A stretch of DNA of 64,000 bases, taken from NCBI GenBank assembly GCA_021774785.1, contig JAJFIQ010000023.1:62001-126000 (forward strand). The letters run 5' to 3'. Position 1 is the stretch's first letter; each line of letters starts with the position of its first letter. This stretch comes from Emcibacter sp. (lineage in GTDB: Bacteria > Pseudomonadota > Alphaproteobacteria > Sphingomonadales > Emcibacteraceae). Made by a program: the position numbers and the translations under genes. Positions 8,143-17,085 of the stretch are shown here, in pieces. Below the pieces are notes generated by a model that was not told where the DNA came from, did no database searches, and saw only the letters and a list, made by a program, of their open reading frames with translations.

Positions 8143-9396
8143 TTATTTACGTAATGGCGGTGTGAGGTAGGGCAGCGTGAAGCCTTGTTTTTTTTGAGCT
8201 TCACTGATTTCCAAGCGCGCAATGGCTCGCAGATGAACCTCGTCCGGCCCGTCTGCATACCGCAATGCCCGACCCCAAGTCCAGATGTCGGCTAGTGGCG
8301 TGTCCGGTGAAATACCCATGGCACCGAAAACCTGCATAGCGCGGTCGGCGATGGTGGTCTGCATATGGGGGATGATGGCCTTGATCATGGAAATTTCCTT
8401 ACGCGCGCCTTTGGCACCAACCTTGTCGATCATATCAGCGGTTTTCAGGACAAACAGCCGCGCCTGTTCAATTTCCATGCGCGATCGGGCGATCCATTCG
8501 CTGATGGCACCATGCTGGTGGAGATATTTACCAAAAGCCTTGCGCTCCTGCGCCCGTTCCACCATCAGATCAAGGGCCAGCTCCGACTGTCCGATTGAAC
8601 GCATGCAATGGTGAATGCGTCCCGGCCCAAGGCGCGCTTGCGCGATCATAAAGCCGTCACCTTCTCCGGCAATTATATTGCTGATAGGGACGCGTACATC
8701 CTTGAAAACAATCTCACAATGGCCTTCGGGGGAATGGTGGCCCATGATGGTGATATTGCGCTCTACGGTGATACCGGGGGTATCCATGGGCACGATGATC
8801 ATACTTTGCTGACGGTGGCGGTCCGCGCTGTCCGGATCGGTTTTACCCATGACAATCATCACCTTGCAATTTGGGTGGGCAGCGTTGGAGATAAACCATT
8901 TGCGGCCATTTATTACATAGTCACCACCGTCACGCTTGATGATAGTCTGGATATTGGTGGCATCGGATGAGGAAACATCTGGTTCGGTCATGGCGAATGC
9001 GGAACGAATTTTTCCTTCGAGCAGAGGCTCCAGCCATTGTTTCTTCTGTTCAGGTGAGCCGAACATATGAAATACTTCCATATTTCCGGTATCCGGGGCG
9101 CTACAGTTAAAGACTTCGGATGCCCAAACAACCCGACCCATAATCTCAGCCAACGGAGCATATTCAAGGTTGGTCAGGCGCGTGCCGCTTTCATCATTTG
9201 TCAAATGGGGCAGGAAAAGATTCCACAATTCTTCGGACTTTGCCAGTGCTTTCAGGTCTTCCATGAAGGATACGGGAAAAGTTCCGGCTGTCACCTCGTC
9301 ATGATGTTGACGGTAGCGGGGAATGATGTGAGCTTCCATAAAGTTGGATACTCGGCGGCGGAGTTCCTGTGTTTTCGGGCTATGATCAAAATCCAT
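8143..9396 (-). CDS. acyl-CoA dehydrogenase, ACAD11-like
   Basis: 417-residue flavoprotein with the family plan: helical N-domain, the beta-domain FAD/substrate segment (SAFAMTEPDVSSSDATNI, and GRKWFISNAAHPNCKV) and the C-terminal helical bundle with RKAFGKYLHQHGAISEW and QVFGAMGISPDTPLADIWTWGRALR. The C-terminal ADGPDEVHLRAIARLE segment is typical of the ACAD11/LvaC-like subgroup. Adjacent to an APH-type kinase and two SDRs, it may act on 4-phosphoacyl-CoA in place of ordinary saturated acyl-CoA (inference). Confidence 0.93.
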   Translation of the reverse strand: MDFDHSPKTQELRRRVSNFMEAHIIPRYRQHHDEVTAGTFPVSFMEDLKALAKSEELWNLFLPHLTNDESGTRLTNLEYAPLAEIMGRVVWASEVFNCSAPDTGNMEVFHMFGSPEQKKQWLEPLLEGKIRSAFAMTEPDVSSSDATNIQTIIKRDGGDYVINGRKWFISNAAHPNCKVMIVMGKTDPDSADRHRQQSMIIVPMDTPGITVERNITIMGHHSPEGHCEIVFKDVRVPISNIIAGEGDGFMIAQARLGPGRIHHCMRSIGQSELALDLMVERAQERKAFGKYLHQHGAISEWIARSRMEIEQARLFVLKTADMIDKVGAKGARKEISMIKAIIPHMQTTIADRAMQVFGAMGISPDTPLADIWTWGRALRYADGPDEVHLRAIARLEISEAQKKQGFTLPYLTPPLRK

Positions 9397-9407
9397 GATT
9401 TTTCCTT

Positions 9408-10076
9408 TTAGCTAAACGTTATCGCATCAAGTCGACCTTGCTGGTCGAGATGTGGTATATTGTTGAAACTGGACAGCTGCATACTGCCGCTGCCTGAATA
9501 TATATGGCTGAAACTGGCGTTTTTAATTTGTAAGTTCAGTTCGATGATTTTTTTGGGCTGAAGATCAAGGATATGACCAATTGCCATTGAAATGGCGCCG
9601 CCGGAACTGACAACCAGACATTTGCCATCTTCATATTCGTGAATATGGCTCAGTGCATCAGCGACCCGGCCCTTAAATTCTGCCCAGCTTTCCGGTAAAT
9701 CACCCGTTAGTTTATCCTGTGACCATAATTTCAGGGCAAGTTTCAGACGTTGATAGAAGATGCGGCGATTGCCTTCTCTGGATGCTTCCGCTTCTTCTGG
9801 ATGCTGGCGCATATAGGCTTTGTAAAGTGCCCCAAAATCATATTCATTTAGACCTGAATGGACATTGTAATCACTTGCCTTATTGCTGAGGATACCATCC
9901 GCTGTTTGGTTATGGCGAAGCTGTGTTCCCGTGAAAATATGTTCGAAGGAGATGTCGCGGTCCAAAAAATACTGTCCAAGATATTCCGATTGCTGCCGCC
10001 CTAAATCTGATAATCGATCATAATTTTCTGAATTAAATGAAGCCTGTCCGTGCCGGACCAGATATATTTCAGCCAT
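9408..10076 (-). CDS. histidine phosphatase family protein
   Basis: 222 residues with the phosphoglycerate-mutase-type motif LVRHGQASF at residues 5-13 (catalytic His in RHG), a second Arg in FTGTQLRHNQTA, the acid residue in NEYDFG, and VVSSGGAISMAIGH where other members have a second catalytic His (here Ser-Gly-Gly, so the usual SHGG is altered). It is the first gene of the leftward acyl-CoA cluster and is divergent from a LysR regulator. A role in removing phosphate from a phosphorylated pathway intermediate is possible but speculative. Confidence 0.85.
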   Translation of the reverse strand: MAEIYLVRHGQASFNSENYDRLSDLGRQQSEYLGQYFLDRDISFEHIFTGTQLRHNQTADGILSNKASDYNVHSGLNEYDFGALYKAYMRQHPEEAEASREGNRRIFYQRLKLALKLWSQDKLTGDLPESWAEFKGRVADALSHIHEYEDGKCLVVSSGGAISMAIGHILDLQPKKIIELNLQIKNASFSHIYSGSGSMQLSSFNNIPHLDQQGRLDAITFS

Positions 10077-10182
10077 ATGAATCCTCTTTGTTCATGTGAG
10101 TTATAGCTTGAATCTTATTATTATTGAAATTTATTATATGGATAGTATACTATTCATGAAATTAATAATAAGAGCGAAAGAT

Positions 10183-11079
10183 ATGCGCTTAAATCAGGTG
10201 GATTTAAATTTATTCATTGTCTTTGAGACGATTTATACGGAACGGAATTTAACCCGTGCTGCCGAAATATTATGCCTGAGCCAGCCTGCTGTCAGCAACG
10301 CTCTGTCCCGCCTGCGCCAGACATTTGATGACCCGCTTTTCATCCGTAGTAATAAAGCGATGGTACCAACCCCGGTGTCTGAAAATATCATTGGGCGAAT
10401 ACGGGATGCCTTATTGTTAATGAACAGCAGTTTAAATGAAGGCGGTGTTTTTCAGCCGGATAAGGCGGATAAGACTTTTCGGATAAATATGTCTGATTTG
10501 ATTGCGGCGATGATCCTGCCCCCGTTGGAGGGGACGGTTACGGCAAAGGCCCCGCGTATAAATCTGGAAAGTTATCATATACCCCGTCAGGATGTGATCA
10601 GGGAACTGGCCACGGGGGCCATGGATTTTGTCATTGATGCGCCGGTATTGAATGACCCACAATTATGTCACGCGCCGCTTTTGAAAGAACGTTATGTTTG
10701 TATGTTACGGAAAGATCACCCCTTTACGGGGGACCGGCTGACTTTGGACGATTATCTGGGTTTTGATCATATCCATGTGTCCAGTCGACGCAGTGGCCTA
10801 GGACATGTGGAAATTGCCCTGAATAATCTGGGGCAAAGACGGAATATTCATTTAAGAATTCAGCATTATATGGTTGCCCCGTTGGTGGCTATGCAATCTG
10901 ACCTCGCTTTGACGGTGCCGTCCGGTCTGGTGCGGCCATATGACGCGCGTATTCTGGAACTTCCTTTTGAACTGCCAGAAATGGAGCTTCATCTATATTG
11001 GCATAAGAGCCGGGATGCGGATCAGGCTAATCAATGGATGCGGGACCGTATCATAGAAGTTACAGCAGACTACTCATAG
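10183..11079 (+). CDS. LysR family transcriptional regulator
   Basis: Start placed at MRLNQVDLNLF (10183) because the helix-turn-helix begins there. The frame is open further upstream, but that part is AT-rich and unlike the family. 298 residues: winged HTH with TERNLTRAAEILCLSQPAVSNALSRLR, then the co-inducer-binding domain. It is divergent from the acyl-CoA catabolic cluster and so probably controls it (inference). Its 3' end overlaps the convergent GntR gene by 6 bases. Confidence 0.9.
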   Translation: MRLNQVDLNLFIVFETIYTERNLTRAAEILCLSQPAVSNALSRLRQTFDDPLFIRSNKAMVPTPVSENIIGRIRDALLLMNSSLNEGGVFQPDKADKTFRINMSDLIAAMILPPLEGTVTAKAPRINLESYHIPRQDVIRELATGAMDFVIDAPVLNDPQLCHAPLLKERYVCMLRKDHPFTGDRLTLDDYLGFDHIHVSSRRSGLGHVEIALNNLGQRRNIHLRIQHYMVAPLVAMQSDLALTVPSGLVRPYDARILELPFELPEMELHLYWHKSRDADQANQWMRDRIIEVTADYS

Positions 11080-11760
11080 ACCATCTTCCCCTGAAGTGCG
11101 GATGGCCTTGCGGCGGAAATAGGCGGTTGCCTCTTTCTGTGTGGTTTGAATATGATGCCGAAGGTGCGCTACTGCCGCCGGAATATCCTTATTGATGCAA
11201 TGTTCAAGGATTTCAATATGTTCAGTATGGGGCCGTTTCAGTCCGGTGGCCATTGTCACCCAAAGACGTGTGAACAGTCCGGTTTTGGCTTGCAAGTCGC
11301 GGATCATGGACAGCAACCGTGGCCGACCACAGGGCTCATAAAGTGCCAGATGGAAACGGACGTTAAGATCAGACCATCGTTCCATATCTTGCTCTGTCGA
11401 ATATTGATCCAGAATTTCCCGAGCCAATAGCAAATCGGCATTGACCATATTGGGAATAGCCAATTCAAGAGCACGGCATTCCAGCGCCAGACGTATGTCA
11501 TGTATTTCATTCAGGTCTTCGGGGGTAAGCTTCACAACAATGGCGCCGCGTCTTGGTCTGAAAGCCACAATACCGTCCGCTTCCAAAAGCCGTAAAGCCT
11601 CCCGCACGGGTATTTTGCTCAGGCCGAACCGTTTGGCGAGATCGTCCTGACGTAGTGGGGTGTCGCCCGCTATACTACCGGAAAGAATTTCCTTTTTTAA
11701 TACCCCGTAGACGAGCCGGGCTCCACTGGCACCCTTCGCTTTTACACTGGCTGACGGCAT
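11074..11760 (-). CDS. GntR family regulator, FCD subfamily
   Basis: 228 residues: N-terminal GntR winged helix (YGVLKKEILSGSIAGDTPLRQDDLAKRFGLSKIPVREALRLLE, residues 18-60) and an all-helical FCD ligand domain with the metal-binding pattern in DLNVRFHLALYEPCGRP and a late AAVAHLRHHI histidine. It is divergent from the VOC/FAD-oxidoreductase pair with 130 bases between, so those genes are its likely targets. An imperfect ATCGTATACGAT palindrome at about 11804-11815 in that gap resembles a GntR operator. Confidence 0.9.
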   Translation of the reverse strand: MPSASVKAKGASGARLVYGVLKKEILSGSIAGDTPLRQDDLAKRFGLSKIPVREALRLLEADGIVAFRPRRGAIVVKLTPEDLNEIHDIRLALECRALELAIPNMVNADLLLAREILDQYSTEQDMERWSDLNVRFHLALYEPCGRPRLLSMIRDLQAKTGLFTRLWVTMATGLKRPHTEHIEILEHCINKDIPAAVAHLRHHIQTTQKEATAYFRRKAIRTSGEDGL

Positions 11761-11803
11761 ACATCATACTCCTTATTTCAATATTGACTACAATATAATA
11801 AAA

Positions 11804-11815
11804 TCGTATACGATC
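11804..11815. promoter_or_regulatory. candidate GntR operator palindrome
   Basis: ATCGTATACGAT is a perfect 12-base palindrome, containing the GTATAC core often seen in FCD-GntR sites. It lies between the divergent GntR and VOC genes, close to the start of the GntR gene. Confidence 0.55.
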
Positions 11816-11890
11816 AAGTGAGAAATTAATAATTTTGGCTTATGTGATTGTTTCACTGCGCTCATTGCTTAAAGACTGGAGAATATTAGA

Positions 11891-12745
11891 ATGTATAATG
11901 GTATTAAATCTATCGACCATCCTGTTATCGCCATTGCTGATATGGATGCCTCACATGATACCTTTGAAAAACTGGGTTTTACCATACCGCCACGCGGCAG
12001 TCATGTTGAATGGGGTACGGGTAACTGGTGCATAATGTTCCCTAATGATTATCTCGAGCTTCGCGGGGTAATTGATCCGACACGCTATACGGTGAATCTG
12101 CCGGAATTATTGGCGGCGCGAGGAGAGTGCCTGATGGGTATTGCCTTTGGAACAATTGGTGCGCAGGAAACTTACGACCAGATGGTTGCCAAGGGTCTTC
12201 ATCCTAAAGAAGTGCGCCAGTTAACCCGAAATTTCGAGCTAGCCACAGGCTGGGTTCAGCCGCGTTTCTCCCTGTGTTTTCCTAGCGAAGCTGATGCGCC
12301 GGGGCTGATGCATGTGGTGGTTTGTGAACATTTGACACCGGAATTAATCCGGAAACCGGAATATCTTGATCATGCCAACGGCGTGACCGGGGTCATATCC
12401 ATGACGGGCGTGATTGATGATTTTGACAGGGTGGAACAGGCCCATATGCGCTTTCTTGGCCCGGATGCAGTGCAGCGAACAGAAGACGGACTTATATTAA
12501 CGCTTGCCAGTGGACAGGTCATTAACCTTATCACGGCAGCGGCCTATGACCGGGTTTATGGCGTGAAAGAGCAGCCGCAAACACCTTTCTTTGGGTCCAT
12601 CCGCCTTGCAGTAAAGGATATCATGGTCACGTCGCAAGTATTGGAGAATAACGGCGTTGCATTTGAGGTTGTCAATGACGGTAGCTTGCGCATCGGACCG
12701 GATTATACATGCGGTATAATAATGGAATTTACAGAAGGGGCTTGA
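11891..12745 (+). CDS. VOC family protein (glyoxalase-like domain)
   Basis: 284 residues. The N-terminal half starts with IKSIDHPVIAIADMDASHDTFEKLGFTIPPRG, typical of the glyoxalase_3-like branch of the vicinal oxygen chelate superfamily, with WGTGNWCIMF and DYLELRG following. A second, weaker VOC half is present from about residue 140 (LMHVVVCEH). Function within the superfamily is not determined. The next gene, an FAD-dependent oxidoreductase, starts 4 bases later, so the two form an operon under the divergent GntR regulator. Confidence 0.85.
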   Translation: MYNGIKSIDHPVIAIADMDASHDTFEKLGFTIPPRGSHVEWGTGNWCIMFPNDYLELRGVIDPTRYTVNLPELLAARGECLMGIAFGTIGAQETYDQMVAKGLHPKEVRQLTRNFELATGWVQPRFSLCFPSEADAPGLMHVVVCEHLTPELIRKPEYLDHANGVTGVISMTGVIDDFDRVEQAHMRFLGPDAVQRTEDGLILTLASGQVINLITAAAYDRVYGVKEQPQTPFFGSIRLAVKDIMVTSQVLENNGVAFEVVNDGSLRIGPDYTCGIIMEFTEGA

Positions 12746-12749
12746 TGCC

Positions 12750-14015
12750 ATGAGTTTGTCACTCTGGTTAGCGGAAAATAAGACTTCTCCTGAATATAAA
12801 AGTATCGACGAAGGTTTGTCGGTTGATGTGGCGATTATTGGTGGTGGGATTATGGGGCTTTCTACAGCGCGACATCTAGCCATGGCTGGCGTTCGTGTCT
12901 GCGTTCTTGAAGCCGCAGATATTGGCTGGGGGGCATCGGGCAGAAACAACGGGCAAGTGATTCCCGGTTTGAAACGGGACCCCGATGAAGTAATCCATAA
13001 GCTTGGACCATATTTAGGTGGGCGGTTAATAGATTTTTCGGGCAGGGCACCTGACTATGTTTTTTCCCTGATTGAACAATATAAGATTGACTGTGACGCT
13101 GTCCGTAATGGTTGGATTCAGGCTTTTCCGGACCAGGCGTCAAGGCGGCTTGGTGAAAACCGCATTGACCAGTGGCGAAAGAGGGGTGCGCCTGTGGATA
13201 TGATTGCCCGTGATAAGTTAAAGTCCCGTCTCGGTACGGAATGGTATGCCGGAGCAGGCATTGATATGCGGGGCGGGGCGGTAAATCCGCTGGCCTATAC
13301 CCGTGGATTGGCGACGGCGGCGGTTACCGAGGGGGCTTTAATTTACACCAATACACCGGTACAGAATATGAATCGTAGCGGTGCCATCTGGATGTTATCC
13401 ACCCCCAATGGCAAGATACTGGCGGGGAAAGTCATAATATGTACCAATGCTTACCGGGATATTATGAGGGATAAAGCAAGGACCAGTATCATACCTGTTC
13501 GAACTGCACAAATTGCTACTCAACCGTTGCCTGAAAACCAATGGCGAAGCATTCTTCCCGGTGGTGAGGTCGCGTCCGATAGCTGTCACCTGTTGACATC
13601 TTTCCGTATTACGCCTGATAAACGCCTGATCATGGGGGGCGCCGATGCCACGGGTGGCGGCGAACATAGCGGTCTATCGGCCAGTCTGGTTAAGGCTGCT
13701 TCCGTTCGTTTTCCTCAATTGGGCGACGTTGATGTGGCCTATAGCTGGAGCGGGTATCTGGGAATTACCAAGGATCACCTGCCGCGAATTTTTAATCTAG
13801 GGGACGGCATACTGGCACCCATAGGGTGCAATGGTCGTGGCATTGCTATGGCAACCACATCCGGCGAAGTGGTGGCAGATCTTGCCATGGGTCTTTCGCA
13901 AGATAATTCACCTATTCCTGTTTCAGGGCCACGCCCGTTCTTTTTCCATCGCTTCAGAAATGTTGGTATTGCGGCTCATGTCCAGCTTAGTAGGTTCAGA
14001 AGTTGTTTCCTGTAA
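12750..14015 (+). CDS. FAD-dependent amine/amino-acid oxidoreductase (DAO family)
   Basis: 421 residues. The dinucleotide-binding motif VDVAIIGGGIMGLSTARHLA spans residues 25-44, and ADIGWGASGRNNGQVIPGLK is the conserved FAD/substrate-entry segment of the gamma-glutamylputrescine-oxidase-like group. The C-terminal GDGILAPIGCNGRGIAMATTSGE stretch closes the FAD site. It probably oxidises a secondary amine or an N-substituted amino acid in the cytoplasm. It is cotranscribed with the VOC gene; the substrate is unknown. Confidence 0.9.
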   Translation: MSLSLWLAENKTSPEYKSIDEGLSVDVAIIGGGIMGLSTARHLAMAGVRVCVLEAADIGWGASGRNNGQVIPGLKRDPDEVIHKLGPYLGGRLIDFSGRAPDYVFSLIEQYKIDCDAVRNGWIQAFPDQASRRLGENRIDQWRKRGAPVDMIARDKLKSRLGTEWYAGAGIDMRGGAVNPLAYTRGLATAAVTEGALIYTNTPVQNMNRSGAIWMLSTPNGKILAGKVIICTNAYRDIMRDKARTSIIPVRTAQIATQPLPENQWRSILPGGEVASDSCHLLTSFRITPDKRLIMGGADATGGGEHSGLSASLVKAASVRFPQLGDVDVAYSWSGYLGITKDHLPRIFNLGDGILAPIGCNGRGIAMATTSGEVVADLAMGLSQDNSPIPVSGPRPFFFHRFRNVGIAAHVQLSRFRSCFL

Positions 14016-14094
14016 ATTATATCACAAAGCTTTGATGTGTGTGTGATCTGCATTTCAAATAGGATGTCAAACAACATTATTTTTGGAGCACGCT

Positions 14095-15087
14095 ATGATT
14101 ACATTCGGGAATGCCTTGAGCATGAAAAAATTGGCTACTTATTTGAGTATTTTTTTATTAAGTAATATTGCCGTTCATGCCGCTAATGATGTGCCGAGAA
14201 ACTGGAAATATGAATGGGCGAAGACTGATTTCAGGAAAACCAGTATCGACTTTAGCGACATCTTAGAAGGAGGCCCGCCTAAAGATGGTATCCCATCCAT
14301 TGATAATCCCGCTTTCAAGGCGGTATGGGAAATTAAAGATATGGGTAAAAAGGAGCCTGTAATCAGCCTGAATATAAAGGGTGATGTGAGGGCATATCCC
14401 GTTCGTATCCTTATGTTTCATGAAATCGTCAATGATACAGTGGGTGGGGTTCCGGTGACAATAACCTATTGTCCGCTCTGTAATGCCGCACTGGTATTTG
14501 AGCGCACATTGGATGGCCGTGTGCTGGATTTTGGTACCACGGGAAAGCTGCGCATGTCAGATATGGTCATGTATGACCGTCAAAGTGAAAGTTGGTGGCA
14601 GCAATTTACTGGTGAGGGCATTGTTGGAAATTATACTGGAAAAATGCTGAAAGCTATCCCTTCGCGCATTGAATCCTTCACCCTGTTTAAAAACCGCCAC
14701 CCCAGAGGCCGGGTATTGGTCCCCAATAATGATAGCATGCGCCGATATGGTAAAAACCCTTATGTGAAATATGATTCGGAACGGTGGCCATTCCTTTTTA
14801 AGGGGGATTATAAGGGGCCTATACGCCCACTGGCCCGGGTTGTGGCAGTTGGTACAGATGCCTGGCCGCTATCTCTGATTAAAAAGAAAAAAACCATTGA
14901 GCATAATGGTCTGCAGTTAAGTTGGCAGTCCGGGCAAAACTCCGCACTGGATACGCGCTATATCAAAAGAGGCAAGGATATTGGTAATGTCATTGTGACA
15001 AGGGGCGATGAAGACGTGGTTTATCATATCCCGTTTGCTTTTGCGTTTAAGGCTTTTAATCCCAAGGGAACGATTTATACTGAATAA
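14095..15087 (+). CDS. DUF3179 domain protein, exported
   Basis: Start at ATG 14095 is supported by GGAG seven bases upstream; 330 residues. A hydrophobic signal peptide (KKLATYLSIFLLSNIAVHA) ends near residue 29. The DUF3179 core follows, with VRAYPVRILMFHEIVNDTVGGVPVTITYCPLCNAALVFERTLDG and TGKLRMSDMVMYDRQSESWWQQFTGE. The TYCPLCNAAL segment has two conserved cysteines. The biochemical function of the family is not established. It directly abuts the sterol-desaturase-like gene (TAA followed by ATG), so a membrane- or envelope-linked role shared with that enzyme is likely. Confidence 0.87.
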   Translation: MITFGNALSMKKLATYLSIFLLSNIAVHAANDVPRNWKYEWAKTDFRKTSIDFSDILEGGPPKDGIPSIDNPAFKAVWEIKDMGKKEPVISLNIKGDVRAYPVRILMFHEIVNDTVGGVPVTITYCPLCNAALVFERTLDGRVLDFGTTGKLRMSDMVMYDRQSESWWQQFTGEGIVGNYTGKMLKAIPSRIESFTLFKNRHPRGRVLVPNNDSMRRYGKNPYVKYDSERWPFLFKGDYKGPIRPLARVVAVGTDAWPLSLIKKKKTIEHNGLQLSWQSGQNSALDTRYIKRGKDIGNVIVTRGDEDVVYHIPFAFAFKAFNPKGTIYTE

Positions 15088-15885
15088 ATGATATTAGAAA
15101 ATGAAGTAGCGGTGCGATTATTCTTTTTCTTCGGTGTGTTAAGCATCGTTGCAATTTGGGAGGCCCTCAGTCCGAAAAGAACCCGCCATATAAGTCGTTC
15201 TATACGTTGGACCCGTAATTTGTCTCTGGTTTTTCTGAACAGCCTCATCGTCAGACTCATTGTACCCTTTACCGCAGTCGGGGTGGCGATATATGCCGAA
15301 AAAAATCAATTTGGATTGTTGAATTATCTGCCTTTACCTCTAATCGCAGAGGTGATTATTTCCGTTTTGATGATGGATTTGCTCATATATGGGCAACATG
15401 TGGTGTTTCACCATGTGCCGTTACTATGGCGGTTGCATAAAGTCCATCATATTGATCAGGAAATTGATGTGACAACGGGTTTGCGGTTTCATCCGGTTGA
15501 AATATTATTGTCCACCCTTATTAAATGCGCGAGCGTTATATTGCTTGGGGTTCCGGTAATGGCGGTGGTAATTTTTGAAATCCTCCTCAATGGAACGGCC
15601 ATGTTTAATCATGGTAATATCAGTCTGCCGAAAATGTTTGATAATGTCATACGATTATTTGTTGTAACTCCGGATATGCACAGGGTTCATCATTCGGTCA
15701 TTCCCCATGAGATCAACAGCAATTTTGGTTTTAACATGCCGTGGTGGGACAGGATTTTTGGCACCTATCAGGCACAACCGGAACAGGGTCATAAAAAGAT
15801 GGATATTGGGCTGAAGGACTATCGGACCGCTAACAAAACAGGTTTAAGGGCTTTGCTGATAATACCATTTCGAAGAACCCCCTAG
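15088..15885 (+). CDS. sterol desaturase / fatty acid hydroxylase family membrane protein
   Basis: 265 residues with several membrane helices and the histidine clusters that bind the di-iron centre: HVVFHHVPLLWRLHKVHHID (residues ~108-127), HGNI near 173 and HRVHHSVIPHE near 202. The tail NFGFNMPWWDRIFGTY is characteristic. It starts right after the stop of the DUF3179 gene. The substrate is an unidentified lipid. Its end overlaps the convergent phosphatidyltransferase gene by 4 bases. Confidence 0.92.
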   Translation: MILENEVAVRLFFFFGVLSIVAIWEALSPKRTRHISRSIRWTRNLSLVFLNSLIVRLIVPFTAVGVAIYAEKNQFGLLNYLPLPLIAEVIISVLMMDLLIYGQHVVFHHVPLLWRLHKVHHIDQEIDVTTGLRFHPVEILLSTLIKCASVILLGVPVMAVVIFEILLNGTAMFNHGNISLPKMFDNVIRLFVVTPDMHRVHHSVIPHEINSNFGFNMPWWDRIFGTYQAQPEQGHKKMDIGLKDYRTANKTGLRALLIIPFRRTP

Positions 15886-17084
15886 ATTCCTGAAGTGACC
15901 CGTTTTGATTTTAATATTAGCTGGGCATTCATGATTATAGCCAGATTCCATATGACTAACCCAAAAATAAGAAACTCCGGAATATATTTGCCCAGGCCTA
16001 GCAAGCCATATACCGCAAATAAAAAGGCAAAGGCATCTCGTTTCAGGAAATAATTGCAGAAATTAAAAATCTTTAGTAAGCGTGGTTTGTATTGGAAGCG
16101 ATTCCTTATGGTGGTGGACAGAATATCAAACCGACCGCCACCAGGTCCAAAATACAGCAGTGCTGTCATCAATAAAACACCCATAAGGGCCAAAGTCACA
16201 ACATAAACACCCAATATTAAATACTGATCGCCGTAGGTGTTCCATAAGGCATAACTCATGGCACCCATGAATAAAATATTGGTAATCATATCAATGGTCG
16301 TATCAAGCTTAGCTCCGCTCAGGCTAATCTGATATTTGGCACGGGCAATTTCACCATCAATGCCGTCAGCAACGGATGCCACATGGAACAGAACACAACC
16401 CCAGACGATTCCTGTCTCACCACCTGTGATTAAGACATAGGTCATTAACGCCGCGAGCAATGCTGTTACAGCGGTGAAATAAACAGGGCTGATGGGGTAT
16501 TCTGCAAAAAACTTGCTAAAAATGGATGATATGGGCCTGTTTAACTTTCTTGAAATATACCCGTCAGTTTTTTTGCTCAGCCATTTAAACAGTCTCGAGC
16601 GGGCTTCCCCAATATTTTCACTTTGTATTTCAATAATATTAAAAGGATTACCTTCAAATATTTCATCCTTGCTTTGTGTTTGATCAAGTTGGTGGAAATC
16701 ATTTTTTGAAAATATGCACTTGCCACTTGTCGGGCTTAACATCTTAATGGCGCCGGAAGTGATAAATTCTTCCAACATGGAAGTATGGAGTAAAAAGCCA
16801 TCTTCGATATAGATGGGGACTTCCCGGTCACTGATATTTACCTGTGAGGCATTGTCAACATGTTCAATAGTCGAAGATTTTTCATTAGCATATTCAAGAT
16901 AAGAAGTTTTTTTCCCATCTGAAGGACCAATAACAATTATCCTTTTTATATTGCAGGAGACACAGCTTTTGATCAGGCGATCACGTATGCTGATTGAGGA
17001 TACAATATAATTTCCTCTTGCATTTGTTCTTATGACAGCAGTCGTTGGCATATATCTGTCAACTTCTGTTACGGCGTCCTTCAT
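15882..17084 (-). CDS. CDP-alcohol phosphatidyltransferase with N-terminal domain (DIPPS-like)
   Basis: 400 residues. The C-terminal ~200 residues are a multi-spanning CDP-alcohol phosphatidyltransferase with the full catalytic signature D-x2-DG-x2-AR-x8-G-x3-D-x3-D in DGIDGEIARAKYQ onward (about residues 238-260). The linker ARSRLFKWLSKKTDGYISRKLNRPIS is like that of bifunctional inositol-phosphate cytidylyltransferase/DIPP synthases. The N-terminal ~170 residues occupy the position of the nucleotidyltransferase but no NTP-binding signature is evident, so it may be degenerate. It lies 1 base after the flippase gene in the same operon. Probable role: synthesis of a phospho-polyol lipid or osmolyte. 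Confidence 0.82.
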   Translation of the reverse strand: MKDAVTEVDRYMPTTAVIRTNARGNYIVSSISIRDRLIKSCVSCNIKRIIVIGPSDGKKTSYLEYANEKSSTIEHVDNASQVNISDREVPIYIEDGFLLHTSMLEEFITSGAIKMLSPTSGKCIFSKNDFHQLDQTQSKDEIFEGNPFNIIEIQSENIGEARSRLFKWLSKKTDGYISRKLNRPISSIFSKFFAEYPISPVYFTAVTALLAALMTYVLITGGETGIVWGCVLFHVASVADGIDGEIARAKYQISLSGAKLDTTIDMITNILFMGAMSYALWNTYGDQYLILGVYVVTLALMGVLLMTALLYFGPGGGRFDILSTTIRNRFQYKPRLLKIFNFCNYFLKRDAFAFLFAVYGLLGLGKYIPEFLIFGLVIWNLAIIMNAQLILKSKRVTSGI

Positions 17085-17085
17085 A

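Noticed and set aside
8133-8258. 42-residue N-terminal extension of the SDR at 7365
   Set aside because: It lies inside the acyl-CoA dehydrogenase gene and pushes the nucleotide-binding motif far from its normal place near the N-terminus.
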